Below are positions 17,210 through 26,028 of a stretch of DNA of 64,000 bases, piece after piece. The translations under genes were made by a program, and so were the position numbers. The notes below the pieces were generated by a model. That model worked only from the letters and a program-made list of their open reading frames with translations. It did no database searches and was not told the origin of the DNA. This DNA is from Variovorax paradoxus B4 (GTDB lineage: Bacteria; Pseudomonadota; Gammaproteobacteria; Burkholderiales; Burkholderiaceae_C). Position 1 is the first letter of the stretch. Each line of letters opens with the position of its first letter. The DNA lies in the NCBI RefSeq assembly GCF_000463015.1, contig NC_022247.1:1488001-1552000 (forward strand), in the 5' to 3' direction.

Positions 17210-18571
17210 TCAGCCGAGCCAGCGGCCCACGCGCGGCGCGGCCGCCAGCTGCCAGATGCGCTGGCACAGCGCCTTCGCCTCGTCGGCCGTGGCGCCCTCG
17301 CCGTAGTGCGCGAGGCGCTGCATCTTGTCCTCGATCTCGGCACGGCTCAGGCTGTTGCCCGGGTCGCCCTTGGGCTCGTCGACGCGGGCCTGCAGCGTGC
17401 GGCCGTCGCGGGTCTGCACGCTGACTTTGCCGATCCAGCGCGCGGGGTAGGCGGTGTCGACTTCGGCATCGAGTTCCATCGCCACCTTGTCGCGGAACGC
17501 GGCCACCTCGGGCGCGAGAAAGTCGCGGTCGAACTCGCCCAACCCGGCGCGGCCGTGCACCGCGATCAGGCCCAGCACCGTGCCCATCGAGAACTTGCCC
17601 TGGTGCACGGTGGCCGGCACCGTGACGCGGCCCAGCACGTCGATGGCGCCCTGGTGCACGTGGGTGGTCACGCGGGCCACGTCGCCATGCGCGAGCTGGT
17701 GCTCGGCCATCACCTGCTGCAGCGCGTCGGCCGCGGGATGCGTGTGGCGGCAGGAGGCGTGGTACTTGAACGAGGTTTCGGCCAGTGCCCAGCGCGTGCC
17801 GAGGCGGTCGGTGAGCCGGGCCGGATCGGCATCGCTCGACATGCCCACGCCGAGGCCCTGCGCGCCTTCGAGCACTTTCGCCGCGCCCGTGAAGCCGTCC
17901 TGCGCCAGGTAGGCCGACATCAGTCCGCTCGCGGCCGCATGCGCGCAGTGCAGCTGCTTCGAATCGGCCGCATCGCGCAGGAACTCCCATACGCCCGCCG
18001 ACTGCGTGCCGGCCGAGCCGAAGGCGTGCAGCATCTGCTGCGGCGTGAGCTCGAGCAGGCGGCCCACGGCGGCGGCCGCGGCCAGCGTGCCCGCCGTCGC
18101 GGTGGTGTGGAAGGTCTTGTAGTGCGAGCGGCCCAGGAACTCGCCAACGCGGATGCCGACCTCGTAGCCCGCCACCACGGCCGTCAGCAGCTGCGCACCG
18201 CTGGCCCCGATGCTCTGCGCCACGGCCAGCGCAGGCGCGATGACCACGGCCGCGGGGTGGAACACCGAGCCGTTGTGCACGTCGTCCTGCTCCACGTAGT
18301 GCGAGGCCGCGGCGTTGACCAGTGCGGCGAACACCGGCGAACTGGTGCGGCGCGACGTGAGCATTTCGCTCGGCCCGTCGGCCGGCCCCATCATCTGCGC
18401 GAAACGCTCGATGCTGCGCACCGGCCGCGCCGTGCGGGCCGCGAGCACCGAACCCAGCCAGTCGAGCATCAGGTCCTCGGTGCGGCGCAGCACGGGGGTG
18501 GGAATGTCGGCGAACTTCAGTTCGGCGGCGAAGGTGGCGAGGTCCCGGCTGGGGTGATTCGATGAGGTCAT
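17210..18571 (-). CDS. MmgE/PrpD family protein
   Basis: 453 residues, full length for the family of 2-methylcitrate dehydratase (PrpD), MmgE and related cis-aconitate decarboxylases. Typical motifs are 'LDWLGSVLAA', 'VFAALVNAAASHYVEQDDVHNGS', 'VAGYEVGIRVGEFLG' and 'FKYHASCRHTHPAADA'. These enzymes dehydrate or hydrate methylcitrate-like acids. It is the last gene of a minus-strand operon (lyase, acyl-CoA dehydrogenase, PrpD-like) with a 9-bp gap to its upstream neighbour. The operon lacks prpB and prpC, so the ordinary methylcitrate cycle is not indicated and the substrate is open. Confidence 0.88.
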   Translation of the reverse strand: MTSSNHPSRDLATFAAELKFADIPTPVLRRTEDLMLDWLGSVLAARTARPVRSIERFAQMMGPADGPSEMLTSRRTSSPVFAALVNAAASHYVEQDDVHNGSVFHPAAVVIAPALAVAQSIGASGAQLLTAVVAGYEVGIRVGEFLGRSHYKTFHTTATAGTLAAAAAVGRLLELTPQQMLHAFGSAGTQSAGVWEFLRDAADSKQLHCAHAAASGLMSAYLAQDGFTGAAKVLEGAQGLGVGMSSDADPARLTDRLGTRWALAETSFKYHASCRHTHPAADALQQVMAEHQLAHGDVARVTTHVHQGAIDVLGRVTVPATVHQGKFSMGTVLGLIAVHGRAGLGEFDRDFLAPEVAAFRDKVAMELDAEVDTAYPARWIGKVSVQTRDGRTLQARVDEPKGDPGNSLSRAEIEDKMQRLAHYGEGATADEAKALCQRIWQLAAAPRVGRWLG

Positions 18572-18580
18572 GGAGTACCT

Positions 18581-19744
18581 TCAGAACGAACGTGGCAAGC
18601 CGAGCATGTGCTCGGCGACGTAGCTCAAGATGAGATTGGTCGAGATCGGCGCCACCTGGTAGAGCCGCGTCTCGCGGAACTTGCGCTCGATGTCGTATTC
18701 GCACGCAAAGCCGAAGCCGCCGTGGAACTGCAGGCAGGCATTGGCCGCCTCCCAGCTGGCCTTGGCCGCCAGGTACTTCGCCATGTTGGCCTGTGCGCCG
18801 CAGGGCTCGCGCGCATCGAACAGGCGGCAGGCTTCATAGCGCATGAGGTTCGCGGCTTCTATCTCGATGAAGGCCTCGGCAATCGGAAACTGCACGCCCT
18901 GGTTCTGGCCGATGGGCCGGCCGAACACCACGCGCTCCTTGGTGTAGGCCGTGACCTTGTCGATGAACCAGTAGCCGTCGCCGATGCATTCGGCCGCGAT
19001 CAGCGTGCGCTCGGCATTGAGGCCGTCGAGGATGTACTTGAAGCCCTGGCCCTCTTCGCCGATCAGGTTCTCGGCCGGGATCTCGAGGTTCTCGAAGAAC
19101 AGCTCGTTGGTCTCGTGGTTCACCATGTTCAGGATGGGCCGCACCGTCATGCCTTTGCCGATGGCCTCGCGCAGGTCGACGATGAAGATCGACATGCCTT
19201 CGGACTTCTTCTTCACGTCCGCCAGCGGCGTGGTGCGCGCCAGCAGGATCATCAGGTCCGAATGCTGGATGCGCGAGATCCACACCTTCTGGCCGTTGAT
19301 GACGTAGCGGTCGCCCTTTTTCACGGCCGTGGTCTTGATCTTGGTGGTGTCGGTGCCGCTGCTGGGCTCGGTCACGCCCATCGACTGCAGGCGCAGTTCG
19401 CCGGTGGCGATGCGCGGCAGGTAGTTGCGCTTCTGGGCCTCGCTGCCGTGGCGCAGCAGCGTGCCCATGTTGTACATCTGGCCGTGGCAGGCGCCGGAGT
19501 TGCCGCCGCAGCGGTTGATCTCTTCCATGATCACCGAGGCTTCGGTGAGCCCGAGGCCGGAGCCGCCGTATTCCTGCGGAATGAGCGCGGCCATCCAGCC
19601 GGCCTTGGTGAGCGCGTCGACGAACTCGGCAGGGTAGCCGCGGGCCTCGTCGATCTTGCGGAAGTACTCGTTGGGAAACTGCGCGCACAGGTCGCGCACG
19701 GCATCGCGGATGTCGGGAAAGCGGGTGTCGTTGCTGTTGTTCAT
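18581..19744 (-). CDS. Acyl-CoA dehydrogenase
   Basis: 387 residues, the usual length. FAD flavoprotein that makes an alpha,beta double bond in acyl-CoA. Motifs include 'MGVTEPSSGTDTTKIKT' (FAD and substrate-binding signature), 'YVINGQKVWISR', 'GRPIGQNQGVQFPIA' and the C-terminal 'CLQFHGGFGFACEYDIERKFRE'. The ATG at 19744 starts the normal N-terminus; the frame remains open upstream through the lyase gene but that part is not homologous. It lies between the citrate-synthase-like lyase (5-bp gap) and the PrpD-like gene, so probably acts on the same intermediate. Confidence 0.92.
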   Translation of the reverse strand: MNNSNDTRFPDIRDAVRDLCAQFPNEYFRKIDEARGYPAEFVDALTKAGWMAALIPQEYGGSGLGLTEASVIMEEINRCGGNSGACHGQMYNMGTLLRHGSEAQKRNYLPRIATGELRLQSMGVTEPSSGTDTTKIKTTAVKKGDRYVINGQKVWISRIQHSDLMILLARTTPLADVKKKSEGMSIFIVDLREAIGKGMTVRPILNMVNHETNELFFENLEIPAENLIGEEGQGFKYILDGLNAERTLIAAECIGDGYWFIDKVTAYTKERVVFGRPIGQNQGVQFPIAEAFIEIEAANLMRYEACRLFDAREPCGAQANMAKYLAAKASWEAANACLQFHGGFGFACEYDIERKFRETRLYQVAPISTNLILSYVAEHMLGLPRSF

Positions 19745-19749
19745 CGGGT

Positions 19750-20538
19750 TCAATCCTGGCGCGGGCCGCCGGCTTCCTTTTCCACCCGTTGCCAGATCTC
19801 GATGGCCATCGGGTCGTCGATTTCCTCGAGGAGGTGGCCCACGAGCCCGATGGCGCGCGCCATCACGCCGAGGCCGCGGATGATCTTCCACGGAAAGCCG
19901 AACTCGGCCGCAATCGCTCCGATGGCGCCCGTCGCATTGATGGGCAGCGACTTGCCCGACGCGCGCTCGGCCTCCTGCTGCACCGCCTGCATCAGCGCCA
20001 CGTAGTGGCCCGAGAGGCCGTTCTCCTCGGCGATCTGGAACAGGCGCGGCGTGCGCGGATCGATCGGCTTGTGCAGCGGATGCCCGAGGCCCGGCACGAT
20101 CTGCTTGCGCGCGCGGTGGTCGGCCACGATGTCCTTCGCCATGTCGGCCAGCGGCCGCGCCGGCTTCTCGCCGAAGGGAATGGCCTCGTAGAGCATCTTC
20201 GCTGCGCCTTCGGTACTGCCCACGAACACCGTGCCCAGTCCGCACAGGCCCGCGGCCACCGCGGCCTGCAAGGCCTCGGGCGCGCCCGCATAGGTGAGGC
20301 GCGCGGCCAGCGCGCTGGGCGTGACGCCATGCTCGACCAGCGTGACGACGATGGCATTGAAGGTGACCGACTCCTGCGGCGTCGGGATGCGGCCCGTGAG
20401 CTCCAGGAAGGCCATGTCGCCCAGGTTCAGGTGGCCCAGGATCTCGGAGGGCAGGTCGCGCCCGCGCACGGTGATCCGGTCGGGTGTGCTGTGGCCGAGT
20501 TCGGTGTGCAGGGATTTCTTGATCTTTGTGGTGGTCAT
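19750..20538 (-). CDS. Citrate-synthase-like protein, citryl-CoA lyase type
   Basis: 262 residues, far shorter than citrate synthase (about 430). It keeps the C-terminal catalytic part: 'PGLGHPLHKPIDPRTPRLF' with the active-site histidine, then 'LPINATGAIGAIAAEFGFPW'. Proteins of this size are usually named citryl-CoA lyase and would cleave or join an acyl-CoA and an oxo acid. It is the first gene of the minus-strand operon with an acyl-CoA dehydrogenase and a PrpD-like protein, and diverges from the fused dehydrogenase across 106 bp. The physiological substrate is unknown. Confidence 0.8.
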   Translation of the reverse strand: MTTTKIKKSLHTELGHSTPDRITVRGRDLPSEILGHLNLGDMAFLELTGRIPTPQESVTFNAIVVTLVEHGVTPSALAARLTYAGAPEALQAAVAAGLCGLGTVFVGSTEGAAKMLYEAIPFGEKPARPLADMAKDIVADHRARKQIVPGLGHPLHKPIDPRTPRLFQIAEENGLSGHYVALMQAVQQEAERASGKSLPINATGAIGAIAAEFGFPWKIIRGLGVMARAIGLVGHLLEEIDDPMAIEIWQRVEKEAGGPRQD

Positions 20539-20596
20539 GCGTCGAATCTATGCCGCTCTCGCGCGAGACGGGTCTGTGAATGCGAAACCCTCCCTT

Positions 20597-20614
20597 CGGC
20601 AAATGCAAATGCCG
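20597..20614. promoter_or_regulatory. Candidate operator in the divergent acyl-CoA promoter region
   Basis: CGGCA-AATGCAAA-TGCCG is an inverted repeat with 5-bp arms, in the 106-bp gap between the lyase gene (minus) and the fused acyl-CoA dehydrogenase (plus). Its position suits control of both units by one regulator. Short arms make chance occurrence possible. Confidence 0.25.
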
Positions 20615-20644
20615 CGCGGCGGGGTGTTCTGTCACGCTGCGGCG

Positions 20645-22972
20645 ATGGACACCGAATCACTTTCCGCCATGCGCGATGCCGCGCTCGACTACTTCGTTCG
20701 CAGCCGTTCCGTCCAGCGGCGGCGCGAGCGCATGGAACGGCCCGATGCCGACGAGGCGCAGGGCTGGAGTGCCATTGCCGAGCTAGGCTGGACCGGCATG
20801 CTGGCACCCGAATCTGCGGGCGGGCTGGGGCTCGGGCTCGCGGGCGCCGCGCAGATCCTGCGGGCCGCGGGCGAGCATGTGGCGCCCGAGCCGCTGCTGG
20901 CGGTGGCGGGCTTGAGCGCGATGCTGCTCGCGCGGCTCGAGGCTCCGGCCGCGCAGTCGCTGCTGGCGGAGCTGGTCGCGGGCCGCAGCTTGCCTGCGCT
21001 GGCCTGGCAGGAGAGCGCCGGCGACCTGAGCGCCGTGCCGTTGGCCTGCGGCTGCGAGCCGCGCGCGGGGCATGCGGGCGGCGTGCTGCTGCAGGGCGAG
21101 AAGCTCATGGTGCTGCCCGGCGCGGCCGCCAGCGGCTGGCTGGTGTCGGCGCGCGGCAGCGACGATGCGGTGCTGCTGTGGGTGCCGCGCGGCACGGCCG
21201 GCGTGAGCGAAACCCTGGTGCCGCTGGTGGACGGCAGCCAGGCCGCGAGCCTGCGCTTCGAGCAGGTGGCGCTGCCGGCGGACGCGGTGCTGGCCGAAGG
21301 CCCCACCGCGCAGGACGCGCTGCGCCACGCGCTCGCGGCCGGCCAGATTTTGCAGGCGGCCGAGCTGCTGGGCGTGGGCCAGGCCATGCTGGCCCAGACG
21401 CAGGCCTACCTGCGCACCCGTTCGCAGTTCGGCAAGCCCATCGGCAGCTTCCAGGCGCTGCAGCACCGCTGCGTGGACATGTTCATTCATCTCGAAGTGG
21501 CGCAGGCCGCGCTCGCCGAGGTGCTGGCACTGGCAGGCCAGGAACTCTCCTCCGAGCGGCTCGAAGCCGAAGCCAGCCGCGTCAATGCCCGCTGCACCGC
21601 CGCGGCGCTGCAGGCCTCGCGCACGGCGGTGCAACTGCATGGCGCCATCGGCTACACGCAGGAGTGCGACCTGAGCCTTTACTACAAGCGCACGCTGTGT
21701 CTTTCTGCGTGGCTCGGCAACGTCGCCGCGCACCAGCGCCGCCATGCCGCGCTGGCCGATGGTGGCGAAACGCGGGTGGGCACCGCCGCATGGGAGGGCG
21801 AGTTCCCGCGCAGTGCCGACTGGCATGCGATGCCCGAGGCCGAGTTCCGGCGCATGGTGCGTGCCTTCCTGCAGCAGCGCTATCCGCAGCAGCTGCGCTA
21901 CCTGTCGCACCGCGCGCGCTGGAGCGAGATCCGCGAGTGGTACCTCACGCTGTCGGCGCAGGGCTGGATCGCGCCGGCTTGGCCCCAGGGGCATGGCGGC
22001 ATGGGGCTGCCGGCCGGCAAGCTCATTGCATGGATCGAGGAACTCGAGCAGCACGGCGTGGCGCGCGCGCCGGACCAGGGCATCGTGATGATCGGCCCGC
22101 TGCTGATCCAGCATGGCACGCCCGAGCAGCAGCAGCGCTTCCTGCCGCGCATCCTGAGCGGCGAGCATGTGTGGTGCCAGGGCTATTCGGAGCCCAATGC
22201 CGGCTCCGACCTGGCGGGCCTTCGCACCGAGGCCGTGGCGGGGCGCGATGCCGAGGGCGATCACTTCATCGTCAATGGCCAGAAGATCTGGACCACGCTC
22301 GCGCAGGACGCCAACCACATCTTCATGCTCGTGCGCACCGACAAGGCCGCCCGCAAGCAGGAGGGCATCAGCTTCCTGCTGTGCGACCTGCGCACGCCGG
22401 GCATCACGGTGCGGCCCATTCACACGCTTTCGGGCGAGCCCGAGTTCTGCGAGGTGTTCTTCGACAACGTGCGCGTGCCGGCCGAAAACCTCGTGGGCCG
22501 GCTGCATGGCGGCTGGACAATTGCCAAGGCGCTGCTGGGCTTCGAGCGTATTTTCCTCGGCAGCCCCAAGCAGTCGCAGTACGCGCTGGGCCAGCTCGCG
22601 CGGCTGGCCGAGGCGCGGCGCCTTTTTGCGGACCCGGTGTTCGCGCAGCGCTTCGCTGCATTGCGGCTCGACGTGCTCGACCTGTCGGCCGCGTACACGG
22701 GCTTTGCCGACATCGTGCGCGCGGGCCAGCCGCTGCCTGCGTCGGTGTCCTTGCTCAAGATATGGGCCAGCGAAACCTACCACCGCATCGGTGCGCTGCT
22801 GGTCGAAGCCGGCGAAGAGCAGGGCGCCGTGGCCGGCGACCAGATGCTCGACGGGCAGAGCTTCAACGTGCTGTCGCCGCTCATCGGCTCCACCGCCGCA
22901 ATGATCTACGGCGGCACCAACGAGATACAGCGCAACATCCTCGCGCGGCAGGTCCTGGACCTGCCTGCCTGA
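20645..22972 (+). CDS. Fused double acyl-CoA dehydrogenase
   Basis: 775 residues, two acyl-CoA dehydrogenase units in one chain. The first, about 1-390, ends with 'LHGAIGYTQECDLSLYYKR' and has a divergent middle. The second, about 400-775, has the FAD signature 'QGYSEPNAGSDLAGLRT', 'FIVNGQKIWTT' and the C-terminal 'MIYGGTNEIQRNILARQV'. In steroid-degrading actinobacteria similar pairs (ChsE1-ChsE2, FadE28-FadE29) are separate genes that form heterotetramers with one FAD site per pair, so this looks like a natural fusion of such a pair. The ATG at 20645 gives the first complete domain. The next gene, a Bug receptor, starts 44 bp later. Confidence 0.88.
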   Translation: MDTESLSAMRDAALDYFVRSRSVQRRRERMERPDADEAQGWSAIAELGWTGMLAPESAGGLGLGLAGAAQILRAAGEHVAPEPLLAVAGLSAMLLARLEAPAAQSLLAELVAGRSLPALAWQESAGDLSAVPLACGCEPRAGHAGGVLLQGEKLMVLPGAAASGWLVSARGSDDAVLLWVPRGTAGVSETLVPLVDGSQAASLRFEQVALPADAVLAEGPTAQDALRHALAAGQILQAAELLGVGQAMLAQTQAYLRTRSQFGKPIGSFQALQHRCVDMFIHLEVAQAALAEVLALAGQELSSERLEAEASRVNARCTAAALQASRTAVQLHGAIGYTQECDLSLYYKRTLCLSAWLGNVAAHQRRHAALADGGETRVGTAAWEGEFPRSADWHAMPEAEFRRMVRAFLQQRYPQQLRYLSHRARWSEIREWYLTLSAQGWIAPAWPQGHGGMGLPAGKLIAWIEELEQHGVARAPDQGIVMIGPLLIQHGTPEQQQRFLPRILSGEHVWCQGYSEPNAGSDLAGLRTEAVAGRDAEGDHFIVNGQKIWTTLAQDANHIFMLVRTDKAARKQEGISFLLCDLRTPGITVRPIHTLSGEPEFCEVFFDNVRVPAENLVGRLHGGWTIAKALLGFERIFLGSPKQSQYALGQLARLAEARRLFADPVFAQRFAALRLDVLDLSAAYTGFADIVRAGQPLPASVSLLKIWASETYHRIGALLVEAGEEQGAVAGDQMLDGQSFNVLSPLIGSTAAMIYGGTNEIQRNILARQVLDLPA

Positions 22973-23016
22973 GCGATGCGAGCCGTCGCAGAAATACACA
23001 ACAGGAGACAACGCTC

Positions 23017-24006
23017 ATGGAATCCCTCGACCTCACACGGCGCCATGCCGTGGCCGCGCTGGCAGGCAGCGCACTGCTGGCAGCGCTGCCTTCGCGCGCC
23101 CTGGCTCAGCAGCAACAGCTGCCGCCGCTCGTCAAACTGGTGGTCGGCTATTCGGCCGGCGGCCCGGTGGACGGTGCCGCGCGCCTGCTCGCGCCCGCGC
23201 TGAGCCAGGAGCTCGGCACGCAGGTCATTGTCGACAACCGCCCGGGCGCCAGCGGCTCGGTCGGCGGCGATGCGGTGGCCAGGGCCGCGCCCGACGGCGC
23301 GCTGCTCTTCTTCGGCGCGAGCCCGACCATCACCATCAATCCGAACATCCAGCGCAAGATGCCCTTCGATCCGATGAAGGACTTGACGCCCATCGCGCCG
23401 CTGGTCGACTACACCAACGTGCTCGTGGTTAACAAGGACCTGCCGGTGCACAGCGTGGCCGAGCTGCTGGCTTATGCGAAGGCGCGGCCTGGCAAGGTGT
23501 TCTACGGCTCGGCCGGCATCGGCGCGTCGAACCACCTGAGCGGCGCGCTGCTCGAGAAGATGACCGGCGTGCAGCTCACGCACGTGCCGTACAAGGGCAG
23601 CGCACCCGCATTGGCCGACGTGATGGGCGGCACCGTGACCATGATGTTCGACATCGTCGCCACCTCGCGGCCCTTCATCCAGTCGGGCAAGATCCGCGCG
23701 CTGGCCGTCACCTCGCGCCAGCGCAACCGCATGCTGCCCGAGGTGCCGACCATGATCGAGTCGGGCGTGGCCGGCTACGACGTGGGCGGCTGGTTCGGCC
23801 TCTACGGTCCCGCGCGCATGGACCCGGCGCTGGTCGCGCGCCTGAATGCCGCCGCGCACAAGGCGCTCGCGCGCGAGGACATCGCCCATCGGCTGCGCGA
23901 GCAGGGCTACGAGGTCTGGAGCGGCGGCGCGGACCTGCTCGCGGCCAAGGGCCAGGCCGACCGCAGGCTCTGGGCCACGGCGGCCCAGGGCATCGAGGCG
24001 GAATGA
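23017..24006 (+). CDS. Bug/TctC-family periplasmic solute-binding protein
   Basis: 329 residues with a signal peptide that carries an early R-R pair ('DLTRRHAVAALAGSALLAALPSRALAQ'), possibly a Tat-type signal. The mature start 'LPPLVKLVVGYSAGGPVDGAARLL' and the 'DNRPGASGSVGG' motif are typical of Bug proteins. A ribosome-binding site (AGGAG, 23003-23007) precedes the ATG. It sits between the fused acyl-CoA dehydrogenase and an acyl-CoA ligase (3-bp gap), so it probably delivers the acid that the ligase activates. Membrane components TctA/TctB are absent from the window. Confidence 0.9.
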   Translation: MESLDLTRRHAVAALAGSALLAALPSRALAQQQQLPPLVKLVVGYSAGGPVDGAARLLAPALSQELGTQVIVDNRPGASGSVGGDAVARAAPDGALLFFGASPTITINPNIQRKMPFDPMKDLTPIAPLVDYTNVLVVNKDLPVHSVAELLAYAKARPGKVFYGSAGIGASNHLSGALLEKMTGVQLTHVPYKGSAPALADVMGGTVTMMFDIVATSRPFIQSGKIRALAVTSRQRNRMLPEVPTMIESGVAGYDVGGWFGLYGPARMDPALVARLNAAAHKALAREDIAHRLREQGYEVWSGGADLLAAKGQADRRLWATAAQGIEAE

Positions 24007-24009
24007 GCG

Positions 24010-25521
24010 ATGCCGGCACCCACGCGAATCCACGAGCTGCTCGAAGCGCGCGCATTGCAGTCGCCGGGCACGGCCTTTCTCTTCGAACCATCGGGCACCG
24101 TGTCGTATGGCGCGTTGCAGGCCATGGCCGAGACGGCCGCGCAAGACCTGTTGGACGCCGGCGTGCGGCCGACCGACCGCGTGCTGCTGGTGGCCGAGAA
24201 CTGCGCCGCGCACATCGCGCTCATCATGGCGTGCAGCCGCATCGGCGCATGGTCGTGCGGGGTGAATGCGCGCATGTCGCCCGGCGAGGTCGCAGCCATT
24301 GCCGGGCGCGCCGATGCGCGGCTGTGCTGCTTCACGACCGACGCCTCGGACGCCGCGCGCCAGCATGCGCAGCGTGCCGGGGCGGTGCCGTCGGCGCTAC
24401 CCGGCGTGATGCGCTCGGCGGTGCGCGCCGAGGCCAGCCCGGAGGCCGACCCCGAGCTGGCGGACACCGCGGCCATCATCTTCACTTCGGGCACCTCGGG
24501 CACGCCGAAGGGCGTGATGGTGTCGCACCGCGGCCTGCTGCATTTCGGCCGCGTGTCGGCCAGCGTGCGATCGCTGGGCGCGCACGACCGGGTCTACGCC
24601 TTCCTGCCGATGACGCACATCTTCGGCATCGGCACGGTGCTCATGGCCGCGCTCACGGGCGGCGCGGCGCTGGTGCTGCGTGCGAGCTTCTCGCCGGCCG
24701 ACATGCTGCATGCGCTGGCGCATGAAGAGGTGTCGAACCTGCTCGGTCCGCCCACGATGTATGCGCGGCTGCTGGCGCACGTCGAGGCCGAGCGCTGCAT
24801 GCCGCGCTTTCCGGCGCTTCGCTATGTCTACACCGGTTCGGCGCCGCTGGACCTGGGGCTCAAGCAGCGCGTCGAGACACTGTTCGGCCAGCCGCTGCAC
24901 TATGGCTATGGCCTGTCGGAGTACGCGGGCTCGGTGTTCCTGACGCGCGTCGAGGCGCCGCGCGCGGACACGGCCGCGGGCCATGTGGTCGAGGGCGGCG
25001 AAGCCCGCATCGTGGGGGCCGACGGCAAGGACCTGGCGCAGGGCGAGACGGGCGAAATCTGGCTGCGCGGACCCGGCCTCATGCTGGGCTACTTCCGCGA
25101 CGCGGCGGCCACGGCGCAGGTCATGCGCCCGGGCGGCTGGTATGCGAGCGGCGACCTCGGGCGCTTCGGTACGGACGGTGCGCTTTTCGTGGTCGGCCGT
25201 CTCAAGGAAATGATCATCCGCTCGGGCTTCAACGTGTATCCCGCGGAGATCGAGGCGGTGATCGGCCGCTTCGGTGGCGTGCACCTCTGCGCGGTGGTGG
25301 GCGTGCCCGAGACCGACGGCAACGAGCGGATCGTCGCCTTCGTCGAGATGAAGCCCGGCGCCGTGCTCGACGAACCGGCGCTGCGCGCCTACCTTGCGGA
25401 GCACCTGTCGCCGTACAAGCGGCCCGCGCGCATCGAGACCATCGACGCCATGCCGACCACGGCCAACGGCAAGGTGCTCAAGCGCGCGCTGCAGGCGCGC
25501 GCCGCCAGGCCCATCGGCTAG
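24010..25521 (+). CDS. AMP-dependent acyl-CoA synthetase
   Basis: 503 residues of the ANL superfamily. It would activate a carboxylic acid to acyl-CoA through an acyl-adenylate. The AMP-binding P-loop 'IIFTSGTSGTPKGVMVSH' lies near residue 160, followed by 'GYGLSEYAGS', 'YASGDLGRF', the hinge 'VVGRLKEMIIRSGFNVYPAEIE' and the C-terminal lysine motif 'PTTANGKVLKRAL'. All core motifs are intact. It is the third gene of the fused dehydrogenase-Bug-ligase unit and would start the pathway after uptake. Its substrate, possibly an aryl or branched acid, is unknown. Confidence 0.9.
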   Translation: MPAPTRIHELLEARALQSPGTAFLFEPSGTVSYGALQAMAETAAQDLLDAGVRPTDRVLLVAENCAAHIALIMACSRIGAWSCGVNARMSPGEVAAIAGRADARLCCFTTDASDAARQHAQRAGAVPSALPGVMRSAVRAEASPEADPELADTAAIIFTSGTSGTPKGVMVSHRGLLHFGRVSASVRSLGAHDRVYAFLPMTHIFGIGTVLMAALTGGAALVLRASFSPADMLHALAHEEVSNLLGPPTMYARLLAHVEAERCMPRFPALRYVYTGSAPLDLGLKQRVETLFGQPLHYGYGLSEYAGSVFLTRVEAPRADTAAGHVVEGGEARIVGADGKDLAQGETGEIWLRGPGLMLGYFRDAAATAQVMRPGGWYASGDLGRFGTDGALFVVGRLKEMIIRSGFNVYPAEIEAVIGRFGGVHLCAVVGVPETDGNERIVAFVEMKPGAVLDEPALRAYLAEHLSPYKRPARIETIDAMPTTANGKVLKRALQARAARPIG

Positions 25522-25663
25522 CCGAAGATGCAGGCGCGGCCCAGGGCGCCCGCACGCCGGTTTCGGACATTTCCTGCAAGGAGCCGCGCCGCCGTCCGCC
25601 AGTGCCGCGCAGCAAGGGCGCGCATCGTCTTTGCATCGACCCACCAGACACAGGACGCACGCC

Positions 25664-25843
25664 ATGGCAGACGACCCGAACAAGCGCGGCCCGCAGGACC
25701 GGACCCGCATCAATGTGAACGAGCCGCACGAGGTGCGCTATTGGACCCAGACGCTGGGCGTGACCGAGGCGCAGCTGCGTTCGGCCGTGGCCGCCGCGGG
25801 CGTCGAGGTGAAGGACGTGCGGGTCTACCTCGGCAAACCCTAG
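25664..25843 (+). CDS. DUF3606 small protein
   Basis: 59 residues: charged N-terminus 'DDPNKRGPQDRTRINVNEPHEVRYW' then 'LGVTEAQLRSAVAAAGVEVKDVRVYL'. This matches DUF3606, small soluble proteins common in Proteobacteria, often in stress-induced sets, with no known biochemical role. The ATG at 25664 fits the domain start. Longer open frames covering it on the same strand lack homology. It stands alone between the acyl-CoA ligase and a regulatory-looking inverted repeat. Confidence 0.8.
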   Translation: MADDPNKRGPQDRTRINVNEPHEVRYWTQTLGVTEAQLRSAVAAAGVEVKDVRVYLGKP

Positions 25844-25858
25844 GCGGGTGGCAAAAGC

Positions 25859-25874
25859 GTAGGCACGCTCCTAC
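25859..25874. promoter_or_regulatory. Inverted repeat GTAGG-N6-CCTAC
   Basis: GTAGG (25859-25863), CACGCT, CCTAC (25870-25874) lies 15 bp after the DUF3606 stop and about 60 bp before the small ORF at 25933. The position fits an operator for the following unit. No regulator can be named. Confidence 0.35.
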
Positions 25875-25932
25875 ACCCGCTGCGGGGGGCGGGCCCGATA
25901 CTTTGTCTTTCCTTCGCTTCAGGACGCGCAAA

Positions 25933-26028
25933 GTGAACGAGCCGATCGCCGAACCCCGCACCAGCAGCAGTCTGCGGGCCTGCCACTCCCTCACCGAGGC
26001 GAAGCCTTCGGCTCCCAGCGCGCAATGA
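25933..26028 (+). CDS. Possible 31-residue small ORF coupled to the next gene
   Basis: A GTG at 25933 with AGGA about 8 bp upstream opens a 31-residue frame starting 'NEPIAEPRTSSSL'. Its TGA (26026-26028) overlaps the ATG of the next gene as ATGA. This suggests translational coupling or a leader peptide. No homology is recognised and the composition is unremarkable, so it may be non-coding. Confidence 0.3.
   Translation: MNEPIAEPRTSSSLRACHSLTEAKPSAPSAQ

Noticed and set aside
19789..24006. A 1405-codon plus-strand open frame
   Set aside because: Only its last 330 codons (from 23017) are a real Bug receptor gene. The earlier part is antisense to the lyase and out of frame with the fused dehydrogenase.
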